Shown one piece after another: positions 14,193 through 23,008 of a stretch of 41,032 bases of DNA (position 1 is the stretch's first letter; each line of letters begins with the position of its first letter). This DNA comes from a virus, in IMG/VR virus record IMGVR_UViG_3300045257_000121, positions 1 to 41,032 of that record. The stretch is one strand, 5' to 3'. The notes beneath the pieces are model-generated. The model was not told the DNA's origin and ran no database searches. It worked only from the letters and a program-made list of their open reading frames with translations. The translations under genes were made by a program, and so were the position numbers.

Positions 14193-14219
14193 TATTTACT
14201 CCACACGGTGACATTTGTC

Positions 14220-14228
14220 TGATACAAT
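14220..14228 (+). promoter_or_regulatory. extended -10 promoter for a leaderless HNH mRNA
   Basis: TG-A-TACAAT is a near-consensus extended -10 element six nt before the ATG at 14235, so transcription would begin at or next to the start codon. No convincing -35 at the right spacing and no ribosome site before the ATG; both fit a leaderless transcript. Confidence 0.5.
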
Positions 14229-14234
14229 GGCGCC

Positions 14235-14750
14235 ATGCCAGCATTCATCGACCTAACCGGAAAAACCTTCGCGCGCTGGACCGTCGTCAGCCGCGTTCCT
14301 CAGGGAAACTTCCATGGCCCTCGCTGGAATTGTCTCTGCGAGTGCGGCAATACCGGCGTTGTGAAGGGACAGGCCCTCCGCGAGGAGGTCTCTCGATCGT
14401 GCGGATGCTTCAATAAAGACGTTCACCGAGAACAGTGCATTGAGCGCAACACGACGCATGGACTGAGCCGCAGCGAGACATATACTAGCTGGGTTGGGAT
14501 GCGTCAGCGCTGCATGAACCCGCTCAACCCGAAATGGCACCGCTATGGCGCCCGCGGGATCAAGGTCTGTGAGCGCTGGGATCTCTACGAAAACTTCCTC
14601 GCCGACATGGGTGAGCGGCCACCGGGCTTGACCATCGACCGGATCGACAACGATGGAGACTACGAGCCCGGAAACTGCCGGTGGGCTGACCAAAAGACCC
14701 AGCAGAATAATCGCGGCAACAACGTGGCTCATCGCGCCGCCTCGCGATAG
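14235..14750 (+). CDS. HNH-type phage endonuclease on the opposite strand
   Basis: 171 residues. N-terminal LTGKTFARWTVV and a Cys-rich part (WNCLCECGN, SCGC) form a zinc ribbon. The C-terminal half shows WVGMRQRCMNP, YGARGIKVCERW, FLADMGERPPGLTIDRIDND and GNCRWADQKTQQNNR, the layout of a large phage endonuclease family related to HNH enzymes. It is transcribed against the surrounding late operon, fits exactly between two leftward genes (22-nt tail overlap with the gene at 14729), and seems to have its own promoter, as a mobile element would. Confidence 0.85.
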   Translation: MPAFIDLTGKTFARWTVVSRVPQGNFHGPRWNCLCECGNTGVVKGQALREEVSRSCGCFNKDVHREQCIERNTTHGLSRSETYTSWVGMRQRCMNPLNPKWHRYGARGIKVCERWDLYENFLADMGERPPGLTIDRIDNDGDYEPGNCRWADQKTQQNNRGNNVAHRAASR

Positions 14751-15523
14751 ACGACAGAGAAATCCTGCGGCTTGCGGACGAACAGCGTTCCGATGATGGC
14801 GCCCGCGATCGGTAGGCCATGTGTCACGATGGCGCCGAGGACGGTCTTGCGCGCGTCACGGCATCCCTTTCCGGCGGCGATGTGCTCGGCCCTGGCGCAG
14901 AACACAACGCGGAGAAGGCGCGACAGGTAGCTGTCGGGATGCCGGCGAAGATGGAAAACCGCAGGGATCGCGAAGAAATAATAGGCACGCTTCTGGACCT
15001 CGCTGTAGCCGACAAAGACCCGCGCGCCGTGAATCCAGTGATGCGTCGGCATCTTGCCTTGGCGGTGCAGCTCGGTACAGACGATCCAGCCGCTTGCGCC
15101 CGCGGCCCCGGCACCTCCTGCTGCATCGGCGCCCGCTCCGGAAGCTGCACCCGAGGCCGCTCCCGATGAAGCCGCGCCACTCGCTGCCGGTGCCATTGAA
15201 GAGGCCGCCCCGTTCGCCCCACCTGTTGCGGCAGAGTCCGGAGCGATGCCGAGAAGCTGAGCCAGCAGGCTAGAAAATCCGTTGGTCTGGCCGTTGGTCC
15301 CGGTCCCGGCCGGCAATCCTGCGCCGAAGCCACCGCCTTGTTGGGCGCCGCTTCCGCCCGCTCCCGGAACTGGCGGTGGCCCCGGAGGTGTCGGCTTGAC
15401 CACATAGGCCGGCTGCATCGGGAACGGCGATGTCTGCCCTGACAGGCCCCAATTATCCTGCAAGGCCTGCTGTTGCGGCGTCATGCCGACGCTGTATCCT
15501 CCGGTTCCGTCGAGCAGGCCCAT
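14729..15523 (-). CDS. phage structural protein (264 aa)
   Basis: ATG at 15523 with GAGGAA eight nt upstream; longer readings are Arg-rich and have no site. Pro/Gly-rich and Ala/Gly-rich low complexity to about residue 145, then a conserved-looking domain (WIVCTELHRQGKMPTHHW, then an aromatic, basic stretch AYYFFAIPAVFHLRRHPDSY). CTELHRQG proteins of this form are found next to internal virion genes in many podophages and are usually called structural. Exact role unknown. Confidence 0.7.
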   Translation of the reverse strand: MGLLDGTGGYSVGMTPQQQALQDNWGLSGQTSPFPMQPAYVVKPTPPGPPPVPGAGGSGAQQGGGFGAGLPAGTGTNGQTNGFSSLLAQLLGIAPDSAATGGANGAASSMAPAASGAASSGAASGAASGAGADAAGGAGAAGASGWIVCTELHRQGKMPTHHWIHGARVFVGYSEVQKRAYYFFAIPAVFHLRRHPDSYLSRLLRVVFCARAEHIAAGKGCRDARKTVLGAIVTHGLPIAGAIIGTLFVRKPQDFSVVYREAAR

Positions 15524-15545
15524 CAGACAAATTCCTCGGCAGGGG

Positions 15546-15574
15546 TTGACGCATGGCATCGTGCGGCGCGATTG
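15546..15574 (+). promoter_or_regulatory. weak candidate promoter for the rightward membrane gene
   Basis: TTGACG at 15546-15551 is a good -35; the hexamer 17 nt later (CGATTG) is a poor -10. Listed because the gene at 15595 lies alone on this strand and must have some promoter unless it is silent. Confidence 0.25.
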
Positions 15575-15594
15575 TTCCGCTCGGAGGACGATCC

Positions 15595-15882
15595 ATGAAG
15601 CTGTGCTGGTGCGACCGGGTTGGCGTGGGCTGGGCGATGCTGGTGCTCGGTCTCTACTTCTGGATCTGGGGATCGAGCCCCGGCGGAATCCTCTCGATGC
15701 CCGATGGCGCCGCAACCCACGTCCTGCTCGTCGTCGTGCTGCCGCTGTGGATCGCGCTGCGGCTGATCGATATGATGTCGGGAGGCCCCTGGAATCGGAT
15801 GGCTCAGCGCCGCGGTGAGTTTAAGATCAGCGTCCATAGGAACCTTGCAACAGCCCTGGGGCGATACCGGCGCCCGCGGTGA
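15595..15882 (+). CDS. two-span membrane protein on the opposite strand (95 aa)
   Basis: GGAGGA lies six nt before the ATG at 15595. Short Cys-containing start (KLCWCDRVG), then membrane segments at about residues 11-25 (VGWAMLVLGLYFWIW) and 42-60 (HVLLVVVLPLWIALRLIDMM), then a basic tail. It occupies the gap between two leftward virion genes and its tail overlaps the end of the 655-aa gene by 56 nt. Placement resembles a moron gene; superinfection exclusion or host-envelope effects are possible but unproven. Confidence 0.65.
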   Translation: MKLCWCDRVGVGWAMLVLGLYFWIWGSSPGGILSMPDGAATHVLLVVVLPLWIALRLIDMMSGGPWNRMAQRRGEFKISVHRNLATALGRYRRPR

Positions 15883-17794
15883 GCAACCCGAGGCCCGGCG
15901 GCGGCCGGTAGGTCGGCGTCGCCATCAGCCGCGTCAGTCTCGGCGAGGCGGTCAACATGCCGCCGAGATAGCCTGGGGCGAAGGGGGCGGCAACGTTCAA
16001 TACCGCGCCAGCCGCTGCTCCCGGCAGTCCCGCCATTGACCCGCCAGCCGCAGCGCCGATGCCCGCATTTTTGAAGAGATCGATCGCCTCTTTCGTCGCG
16101 AGATAGCTTCCGGTTTTTGACGTGTTCGCCATCGCCTCCGTCGATTTCATGTTCCCCGCGACGGTGCGGAGATCGGCGAGGTTGCTCGCAACATTGGGCG
16201 GGAAGAGGGCGCGTGCGGCCTCGGGCGACATCTTATTGGCTTCGGTCAGGAACGTGCTCGGCGAGATGGTGGCGCCGGCTGGACCTTGGCGCCCTGGATT
16301 TGCTAGAGCCATGTCGCGCAGTTTCCACGCCGCGATATTGTCGACGCCTTGCCCGAGACCCCCAGCGCGGAGAGCGTCAAGGCGCGTTCCACCGCTCGGA
16401 GCGCCTGAGAGCGCGAAGGCTGCGGCATCCTCGGGCCGGATTGGGCTCTTCGGGCTGCCAATGATATTTGAAACGTAGTTCTCGACGAAATTGTGACCGC
16501 CGCGCGTGATATCGCGCGCCGTGTTGAATGCGTCGGTCGCCGCGCCTTTCGGCATCGCGCCTTGGATGTCCGAAAGAATGCCGCCGTAGAGCGCCTTGAG
16601 CTTTCCTGTCGGGATGTCTGACGCGATGCCGGGATCGCCGATGCGCTGGCCGATGTCGGATAGAAAACTGCTCATCGTGCGATAGGACAGCGTTCCACCG
16701 GATCCGGTGCCGCTGGCGTCGAGCGCATCCTTGATCTGGTTGAACTTCGTGTTGTTGAGGACCGAAGCCAACTCCGGCGCGTCGCCCATCTCGGATGCGA
16801 GTTTCGTGACGATGGCCTGCGTATTGCTCGTTCCGACCGGCGCTGTCGGAGGCATGTACATGCCGACTTTGTTCCACGCGATCTGTGAGGCTTTGTTCCA
16901 ATCGTTCAGCCAGCCTGTCGCATCCCGCTGAAGCGCCGTTCCGGCCTCCTGCTGCGTCGTCGAGGGGCCAAGCATCTGCGCCGTGCGCTGGACCGCCTGC
17001 CCAAAGTCGCTGATGGTCCCTTCCGCCGCCGCCGCGACCTTGCCGCCGGCCGGCGCCTGCCCGGCCATTGCCTGGATGCCCTGGAGCGTCTTGTTGCCGG
17101 TCACATCGCCCGCGAGATCGGTGCGGATTCCGAGATTATCGTAAGCCTGCGTCATTGGCGTCGTCTGGCCAGCAAGCGAGCGCACGCCGCGCTCCGCCAT
17201 GCTCGTCAGACCGCCGGCTGCCGCGCCGCCCGCGAGACCACCGATGATGCGCGCGATCACGGGATGTTTCGGGAAGAACTCGGACGCAAGCTCTCCCAAC
17301 GCACCCGCGCCCGCGCCTTGAATGGCGCCGCGCGCAAGCATTGCTGGACCACCAATGACGGAAAGAGGAAGTGCAGCGCCGGCACCTTCCCCGCCCGCCG
17401 ACAAAACGCGCTCGCCCATACCCTGCGGCTGAAGATCCGGCCGCGAGGTGATTCCAGCGTCTTGCGGGATTGCCTTATACGCATCTGTCGTCGGCTGCAA
17501 ATATTGCATCGGATCAGGCAAGCCGCCCTCTGCCGCGCCCGAGGCCGCTGCGCCCCCCAGCAACGGAGCGACAACGTCGGCCAATCCCTTGACGACACCG
17601 CTCCCCGCCATCGCCAGCGGGCGATACCACGCATTATTCTGCGGTGCCGCTGACGCCGCTTTCATCAGGTCGTCGTTGGAAACCCCCGATAGGTCCATCG
17701 GAGGAGCAGCCGCTTGCGGTGCCGCTGCTTGTGGCGATGAGATCCCCGCCGCTGCCATCAGATCCTCGTTCGACATCTGCGAAAGATCGGTCAC
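15827..17794 (-). CDS. large internal virion protein (655 aa)
   Basis: GTG start overlaps the upstream stop (GTGA). N-terminal repeats of the form LSxxSNxDLM (residues 4-13 and 35-44), then Gly/Ala-rich hydrophobic segments (AGAGALGELA; RIIGGLAGGAAAGGLTS) that could insert in membranes, a helical middle (TISDFGQAVQRTAQMLG) and a second Gly/Ala-rich region near the end. This is the usual look of ejection proteins that leave the head with the DNA and help it cross the envelope. No lytic-transglycosylase signature was seen. Confidence 0.7.
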   Translation of the reverse strand: MTDLSQMSNEDLMAAAGISSPQAAAPQAAAPPMDLSGVSNDDLMKAASAAPQNNAWYRPLAMAGSGVVKGLADVVAPLLGGAAASGAAEGGLPDPMQYLQPTTDAYKAIPQDAGITSRPDLQPQGMGERVLSAGGEGAGAALPLSVIGGPAMLARGAIQGAGAGALGELASEFFPKHPVIARIIGGLAGGAAAGGLTSMAERGVRSLAGQTTPMTQAYDNLGIRTDLAGDVTGNKTLQGIQAMAGQAPAGGKVAAAAEGTISDFGQAVQRTAQMLGPSTTQQEAGTALQRDATGWLNDWNKASQIAWNKVGMYMPPTAPVGTSNTQAIVTKLASEMGDAPELASVLNNTKFNQIKDALDASGTGSGGTLSYRTMSSFLSDIGQRIGDPGIASDIPTGKLKALYGGILSDIQGAMPKGAATDAFNTARDITRGGHNFVENYVSNIIGSPKSPIRPEDAAAFALSGAPSGGTRLDALRAGGLGQGVDNIAAWKLRDMALANPGRQGPAGATISPSTFLTEANKMSPEAARALFPPNVASNLADLRTVAGNMKSTEAMANTSKTGSYLATKEAIDLFKNAGIGAAAGGSMAGLPGAAAGAVLNVAAPFAPGYLGGMLTASPRLTRLMATPTYRPPPGLGLLTAGAGIAPGLLQGSYGR

Positions 17795-19818
17795 GGCATC
17801 GTCACTCCGCGGCGCTGAAGCTCGGCCCGCGCCGCAGCAGGGTCAATGGTCGGCGGAACGTCAGTCGGGCCGCCCGGCATCCCCTTGAGCGGCCCGATCT
17901 TGTCCTTCGCCGCGGCAACGAACTGCGGCAACGGGTTGTGCTGGCTCCAGGCGGCCTCGTAGGCCATTGGGTTGCGCCATCCGGTCATTTTGCCAACTGT
18001 GTTCCAATCCTTCCCGAGCGCGGCTTGCTGCTGGAGCGTGCCGACATCCTCAGCGAGCTGCTGAAGGTTTGCGCCGGGCTGAAGATCAGGGTGCTCGGTG
18101 TTGCCGGCGAGTGTCTTGAATTCGAGCTGTGTGAAGCGCGAGGTCGTGGCCTTGAGCGTCTGAAGCGTCTTGACCGAGTTTTCATGCAGGGCGGTCTGCA
18201 CGGCCGTGACATCGCCGGTCCAGCCCTCGGGCAAGCTGATGCCCGCTGCTTTCGCCATCGCTCCGAGTTGCGCCTTGCCCGTCGCCCATTGCCCGGTTTC
18301 CGTCAGCTTGAACATGTCGGCGATCGTCTGAAGCCGCTGCATGGGCTCCTGGACGATCATCGGCATAGACGTCATCTCGGCATCTTTCTTCTGCCAATCC
18401 GGGATCGCGGCCTTGAGAGAGGCTGCATCCTGCGGAATTGGCGGCTGCTCGGCAAGCGACGGGCTCGCGGTGCCCTGCGGCGTCTTGATCGGGCCGGGAC
18501 CCGCTGGCATGGCCCCTCCGGGCGTTCCCGCGGCCTGAGGCATTGCGCCGGCCGGCCCTGGCGCCGCAACCGGGATTGGCCCGCGCCCACTGCCGATGCC
18601 GCCAGCAGGAGCGCCCCCATATCCGAGATTGCCGAACTCCAGCCGGTTCGCGTTGCCCTGCGTGAAGCCGGTGATATCCTTGTCGGCGGCGGCGCGGGCG
18701 CTGTTTTGGACAACGGCCTTCTGTGAATCGATGAGGCGCTGCATTTGGAGCCAGCGCGGATCGTTCGGCTGAAATGGGTTGCCCGGCTCGGTCGGCGCGA
18801 AGAGTGAGCGATTACCGCTTGCATCGGCCGGCCCATAGCTGCCGCCGCGGATCGGCGCCGCCTGGCCATCGACGATCGCCTTGTAACGCACAGGGTCCGT
18901 CATTCGCATGATCATCGCCGATAGAGGCGTCATTCCGGGTGGCGCCGAGAGGAGGCCCGCAACGCCATTGCCAGGAGCCTGCGTTGCAGCAGCGGGTTGC
19001 GGGGGCACCCCGCCGGCCGGGAATGGGGTGGCTGGCGGCGCAAGCGGTCCAGTCTGCCCAGGAGCGCCCTGCGGCATCCCCTGAGGGGGCGCCATTGCTC
19101 CGAGAGGCATCTGCGGTGCAGCACCCTGGATCGGCATGCCCTGCGGCATCTGCTGCGGCATTCCACCAGGAGATTGCTGCGTCTGAGGCTGCAAGAGATT
19201 GAAATTCGCGTCCCGTTTCCCAGTCCTAACGTCGTCGATGAGCCCACCGATGAGGGACGGCATCGCCAGCCCGAGCCGGCCGCTCTCGGTCTGCTGCGCC
19301 CCACGCTGCAATTCGGCATAGGCCGCTGGTGCGCCAGCATCAACGCCACCGAAGATCGCGCCAAGCGCCTGTCCTGGCCCCTTGCCGATCGCATTCCAAA
19401 GCGCCTGCGAATGGTATTGCTTCAGAAAGTCTTCGTAGGACGGCACCGGTGGTGGCGTCGCCATGTTGCGCTGCGAGGCGGATTGACCGGTATCGGGATT
19501 GACCCAATTCAGTTGCGATGGGTCGAGGTGGTTCGATCCGATGTCGGGAGGCATCGAAAGAAATGACTGATTTGCGCGAATTGCTGCCAATGTCGGTTGG
19601 CCCTGGGGATAGGAGCCATCGGTATCGACCGGCATCCCTGGCCCGATTCCTGTGGCAGGAAGAGGCCCCTCCTGAGGGCGAAGCTGAGCGTTCAAGTTCT
19701 GCATGAACGGCGATGGCTTGTTCGGCGCGAGCGATGGATCGCCACCGTCGAGGCCAAGCAGGCTGCCAATGTAGGGCGCCGCTGCGCTGAGAAGTCCGAC
19801 GAATGCGGGAAGTGGCAT
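17791..19818 (-). CDS. large internal virion / structural protein (675 aa)
   Basis: Begins LPAFVGLLSAAAPYIGSLLG, then a Pro/Gln/Gly/Met-rich low-complexity middle (residues about 215-300 and 400-460) and a more ordered C-terminal domain (from IPDWQKKDAEMTSMPM to the end, with QWATGKAQLGAMAKAAG and TVGKMTGWRNPMAYEAAW). Coupled to the 655-aa gene by GTGA and probably acts with it as ejection protein. Confidence 0.65.
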   Translation of the reverse strand: MPLPAFVGLLSAAAPYIGSLLGLDGGDPSLAPNKPSPFMQNLNAQLRPQEGPLPATGIGPGMPVDTDGSYPQGQPTLAAIRANQSFLSMPPDIGSNHLDPSQLNWVNPDTGQSASQRNMATPPPVPSYEDFLKQYHSQALWNAIGKGPGQALGAIFGGVDAGAPAAYAELQRGAQQTESGRLGLAMPSLIGGLIDDVRTGKRDANFNLLQPQTQQSPGGMPQQMPQGMPIQGAAPQMPLGAMAPPQGMPQGAPGQTGPLAPPATPFPAGGVPPQPAAATQAPGNGVAGLLSAPPGMTPLSAMIMRMTDPVRYKAIVDGQAAPIRGGSYGPADASGNRSLFAPTEPGNPFQPNDPRWLQMQRLIDSQKAVVQNSARAAADKDITGFTQGNANRLEFGNLGYGGAPAGGIGSGRGPIPVAAPGPAGAMPQAAGTPGGAMPAGPGPIKTPQGTASPSLAEQPPIPQDAASLKAAIPDWQKKDAEMTSMPMIVQEPMQRLQTIADMFKLTETGQWATGKAQLGAMAKAAGISLPEGWTGDVTAVQTALHENSVKTLQTLKATTSRFTQLEFKTLAGNTEHPDLQPGANLQQLAEDVGTLQQQAALGKDWNTVGKMTGWRNPMAYEAAWSQHNPLPQFVAAAKDKIGPLKGMPGGPTDVPPTIDPAAARAELQRRGVTMP

Positions 19819-19827
19819 GATCTCGCC

Positions 19828-20513
19828 TCAAGTGCCGTATTTCGCCGAGACGTTCCAGCCCGACGAACTGCCGCTCTGATCGCCCGCGCTCGTGCCGGTG
19901 CTCGTGCTGGTGCTCGTCCCCGTCTGGCCGGGCGAGATTGCCCCGAGAGCCTGAATGTACTGCTGAAGCGGCATGTAGCCGGCGTTGAGCTGCGCCGCGC
20001 CGGGTGCCAGCGAGCCTGCCGTGTAGGCCGGAAGCTGACCCGCCGCCGTCGACATCAGCCCAAGGCCCTGGCCGTAGTTCTGATAGGCGAGGTTGCCGGC
20101 CTCCTGCGACAGATTGCTGGACAGCGCATTGGCGAAAGCGCCCGATCCATAGCGCCCGTTGCCCTCGAACGATCCCGCCACGGCCGGCGTCACGGAATTC
20201 GCAACTCCCTGAAACATATTCTGGAAATACGGATTGTTCGCGTTGGCATACGAGCCGTTGAGCATGCTGGTCATGGCCTGATTGCCGGTGCCGTAGAGGC
20301 TACTCGCGTCGCCGGCCGCCGTGTTGATTCCCGTCAAGCCCGCCTGCGTCGTCGGATCGCCGTTCTGATACATCTGCTGCGCACCGGTCAGCGCGCTGGT
20401 GATCTGCGGCGAGTTGATCGCCTGCTTCGTGAAGTCGGTGTTCGTCGTGCTCTGCTGATTCTGATTGTAGCTCGACTGATTATCCGACTGCCGTAGCTGC
20501 CGCCGATGCTCAT
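19828..20513 (-). CDS. virion structural protein, apparent frameshift near its start
   Basis: The long frame (to 19828) reads YNQNQQSTTNTDFTKQ, GRYGSGAFANALSSNLSQEA, NAGYMPLQQYIQALGAI and ends in a Ser/Thr/Gly tail, typical of a podophage structural protein. Its natural start is the ATG at 20513, which overlaps the upstream stop by ATGA and opens MSIGGSYG, but that frame stops after about 41 codons. A one-base back-step at about 20490 (Gly codon, then CAG) joins the two into MSIGGSYG-QSDNQSSYN. Either one base is missing here or the gene uses -1 frameshifting. Confidence 0.65.
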
Positions 20514-20941
20514 GGCAAAACCCTTTCGTGCCAATATCCGATCGGCTCAAAACCGAAATGTGCCCAGCCCTTCCGGCCGCCGCCGTGCATCCTTGAGCAA
20601 CCGATCTCGCGCGCAAACTTCTCCGTCTCGTCGATCGCCAGCGCGACATATCGCCTGAAACCCACACCCCCTGCGAAAGGTATAGCCAAAACCTTGGCTC
20701 TTGGGAACATGATCACGTGCGTCGTCCAGGCCGCAAGCATTTCGGTTTGCTCAGCAAGTATCCAGAGAGACCATGCATGCTCTGTCCCGCTATATGGCCG
20801 TGTGACGAGATCGCGCACGTCCTCAATCGTGTAGAGCCCGGGCCCGCGGTCGACGGCCGGCGCAAGCAGCGGCGCCGCGCGCTCCCAAACGGAGATAGCC
20901 TGTTCGGCGTTGAGTCGGGCGGACCAGTATTCATCGCTCAT
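20510..20941 (-). CDS. GNAT-like structural-module protein (143 aa)
   Basis: The sequence PRAKVLAIPFAGG, then EKFAREIGCSRMHGGGRKGW and a closing FGFEPIGYWHERVLP has the pattern of the small acetyltransferase-fold proteins found between head-completion and internal virion genes of podophages. Whether it still acetylates anything is unknown; the acetyl-CoA loop (R/Q-x2-G-x-G/A) is not clear. ATGA-coupled both sides. Confidence 0.7.
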   Translation of the reverse strand: MSDEYWSARLNAEQAISVWERAAPLLAPAVDRGPGLYTIEDVRDLVTRPYSGTEHAWSLWILAEQTEMLAAWTTHVIMFPRAKVLAIPFAGGVGFRRYVALAIDETEKFAREIGCSRMHGGGRKGWAHFGFEPIGYWHERVLP

Positions 20942-21276
20942 CCGACGACCAGGTATGTGAAGCTCTGATCGGTGTTCGCCGACGATGCATGGTTGATGGT
21001 GATGACGCCTTTGGCCGCCGCCGAGAACCAGATGGCGGAGAGCGCTGCGGCCGCGTGCGCCGTCAGCGGCATCAGGTCGATATAGCTCGTCGAGAAGATC
21101 CGCGCATCGGTCAACGTCGTCGTCGTCTGGCTGGCACGCAGCGTCACGGCGCCCGTCGCGTTGACTTTTCCGCCGTTGATGCGGTTGATCGCCCGCGCCA
21201 TCTTGCGGCGGTGCTCTTTCTCGTCAGGTTCCATCTCGGGGACGGGCGGGAAGCCCTTCTGAACAGTGCTGCTCAT
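20938..21276 (-). CDS. conserved small virion protein (112 aa)
   Basis: Helical, charged N-terminus (EKEHRRKMARAINRINGGKV), then a beta-rich part of the type VNATGAVTLRASQTTTTLTD and a last strand-rich segment. From memory this matches a conserved head/tail gene in podophages, sometimes placed near the head-completion proteins. Role unknown. Confidence 0.65.
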   Translation of the reverse strand: MSSTVQKGFPPVPEMEPDEKEHRRKMARAINRINGGKVNATGAVTLRASQTTTTLTDARIFSTSYIDLMPLTAHAAAALSAIWFSAAAKGVITINHASSANTDQSFTYLVVG

Positions 21277-21479
21277 GAGAAATCGTAACCGTATTTCTGG
21301 GCAGCAAACTCAAGCGTCCGATGCTGGCGAGCGTAGTTGCCGGCCTTGTCCGCGTGCGATATGTCCTCGTGATCGCCGGTCTCTTTGTATTTTGCCATGA
21401 TGTCGGCTTTCGTCGACGGCGGCTGGATATTGAACCAATTCACAAACTTTGGATTGAGGCGGTCGAAAAAATCTCTCAT
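21273..21479 (-). CDS. small hypothetical virion-module protein (68 aa)
   Basis: ATGA-coupled. PPSTKADIMAKYKETGDHED and a final QKYGYDF suggest a compact helical protein. It has no recognised motif but lies in an unbroken chain of structural genes. Confidence 0.6.
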   Translation of the reverse strand: MRDFFDRLNPKFVNWFNIQPPSTKADIMAKYKETGDHEDISHADKAGNYARQHRTLEFAAQKYGYDFS

Positions 21480-23008
21480 CGCGTTGCCCCAGTGTTCGTA
21501 ATCTCGTCGTCAGGGACCTCGATTCCCTGGAGATGCGTGAAGCTCGATCCGGCCGGCAATGTCACCTGTCCTCGGAAATATCGCCCCTCGGCGCGCTGGT
21601 AGCAGTTGCCGTTCACGTCCATCGCAACCGGCGTTGTGTAGGTCACAGCATCGCCGACGCGGTTCCTGGTGCCGACTGAGACCGATGGCGTCCCGCCGTC
21701 GACCAGCGGGCGCGCATTGATGATCTGCGCGCGCCCCTTCGGATTGATCTGTTGCTCGGAGGTCTGTGCGGTCGGTGCAAGGTTCGGCCCGGTGAAATAG
21801 TTCAGTTGGTGGCTGGTATCGAAGCACGCGAGGACCGATCGGCCGCCGGTCCAAACGCGGCTATCGAGCGACGGCATCAGCGTGTCGAGGTTGCTGTCGA
21901 CGTTGTCCAGCTGCTCGAGCGTGTAGCCGAAGCTCAGAGCCCGCAGCATCACCTCAAGCTGGATGGCATTCGCCGCGGTGATCGTCCAGCGATCGAGCGC
22001 CCAATGGTAGGCAAGGATGCGGTTCGGATCGCCCATGCTGTGGCCAGCGCCGGGATATGCCCAATAGACGATTTTGTTGATCGGGTCGACGGTCGACGTG
22101 ATGCGGTAGAAGTAGCTCTGATCGAGGTCAGCGAAGAACGTTTTGTCGATCTTCTGGAAGCCGATCGGGCGCGATGTACTGCCATCGAACGCGTAGAACC
22201 CGTCCTCGCCGAGATAGTAGCCGATGTTGGAGAGCTGGGTGATCGAGCCTGGTGCCGGGGTGCCGCGCACGCCCTCCGCAGTCGAGAACGAGAAGATGGC
22301 CGGCGGCCCAACGTAGACGCCACGGACGACGGCGCGCTCTTGGAAGACTGCGCAATCGGCGGTGCCGAGGTTGCCGAGGATGCCTTGCACCCATCCGGCA
22401 TCGCCGACGAGGTCCTGATAATCGGACTGCGCTGCGGCAGCAGTCGGCGTGCCAGGGGTCGGGAAGTTGGTCGGATCGTCGATCGCGCACCACCACACGC
22501 GCTGCGGCTGCGTCCCGGAGGTGCCATCCGTCGTGTTTCCGAGGAAGATCCAATCGCGCACGACGGCGATATGGCGGGCTCGCAGCGTCGTAATTCCGGA
22601 CGTGATCATGTCGGCGAAGATGGAGCTGGAGCCCTCGATATAGCTCTGCGGCGGGTCGGCGAAGTTGGTCGAGATGATCCGTTGTCCGAACAGCGTCATT
22701 TCGATGCGCTCGGTCGATCCGGTCGAGTAGCCGCCGACCTTGGACACGTTGGCCGGCGTCGTCGAGGCCGGGTCCATGCGGTAGAGCTTCGTCGAATCCC
22801 CGGCGAAGAGTCGCACGTTGCCGGCGTTGTCCTGCATCGCATAGGCGCCCTGGCAGCGAGCGGTCAGCGCTGACGAGGCCGGCGAGATGCTGGGGAACGG
22901 AGCATAGCTTTGGGCGGTACGTGGTAGAAGATTTTGGACTAAGTTGCTGCCAGCATTCATAAAATCCGGCTGGTCAGGCATTAACTCTCCAATGGGTACG
23001 AAGACCAT
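21476..23008 (-). CDS. gp10-like head-completion / DNA-stabilisation protein (510 aa)
   Basis: Reads as a beta-propeller-like protein with repeated strand/turn units (NVRLFAGDSTKLYRMD; EDGFYAFDGSTSRPIGFQK; NRILAYHWALDRWTI), as in the P22 gp10 type of packaged-DNA stabilisation or tail-hub protein. The N-terminal LMPDQPDFMNAGSNLVQNLL is the usual opening of such genes in this phage type. Directly follows the adaptor gene (4-nt overlap), as expected of the tail-machine order portal-adaptor-gp10. Confidence 0.65.
   Translation of the reverse strand: MVFVPIGELMPDQPDFMNAGSNLVQNLLPRTAQSYAPFPSISPASSALTARCQGAYAMQDNAGNVRLFAGDSTKLYRMDPASTTPANVSKVGGYSTGSTERIEMTLFGQRIISTNFADPPQSYIEGSSSIFADMITSGITTLRARHIAVVRDWIFLGNTTDGTSGTQPQRVWWCAIDDPTNFPTPGTPTAAAAQSDYQDLVGDAGWVQGILGNLGTADCAVFQERAVVRGVYVGPPAIFSFSTAEGVRGTPAPGSITQLSNIGYYLGEDGFYAFDGSTSRPIGFQKIDKTFFADLDQSYFYRITSTVDPINKIVYWAYPGAGHSMGDPNRILAYHWALDRWTITAANAIQLEVMLRALSFGYTLEQLDNVDSNLDTLMPSLDSRVWTGGRSVLACFDTSHQLNYFTGPNLAPTAQTSEQQINPKGRAQIINARPLVDGGTPSVSVGTRNRVGDAVTYTTPVAMDVNGNCYQRAEGRYFRGQVTLPAGSSFTHLQGIEVPDDEITNTGATR

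Noticed and set aside
17644-18726. 360-codon rightward open frame
   Set aside because: Opposite strand of the internal virion protein genes; Arg/Leu-rich shadow.
19597-20496. 299-codon rightward open frame
   Set aside because: Opposite strand of two virion genes; Arg-rich shadow.
21752-22873. 373-codon rightward open frame
   Set aside because: Opposite strand of the gp10-like gene; Arg/Asp/Val-rich shadow typical of GC-rich genes.
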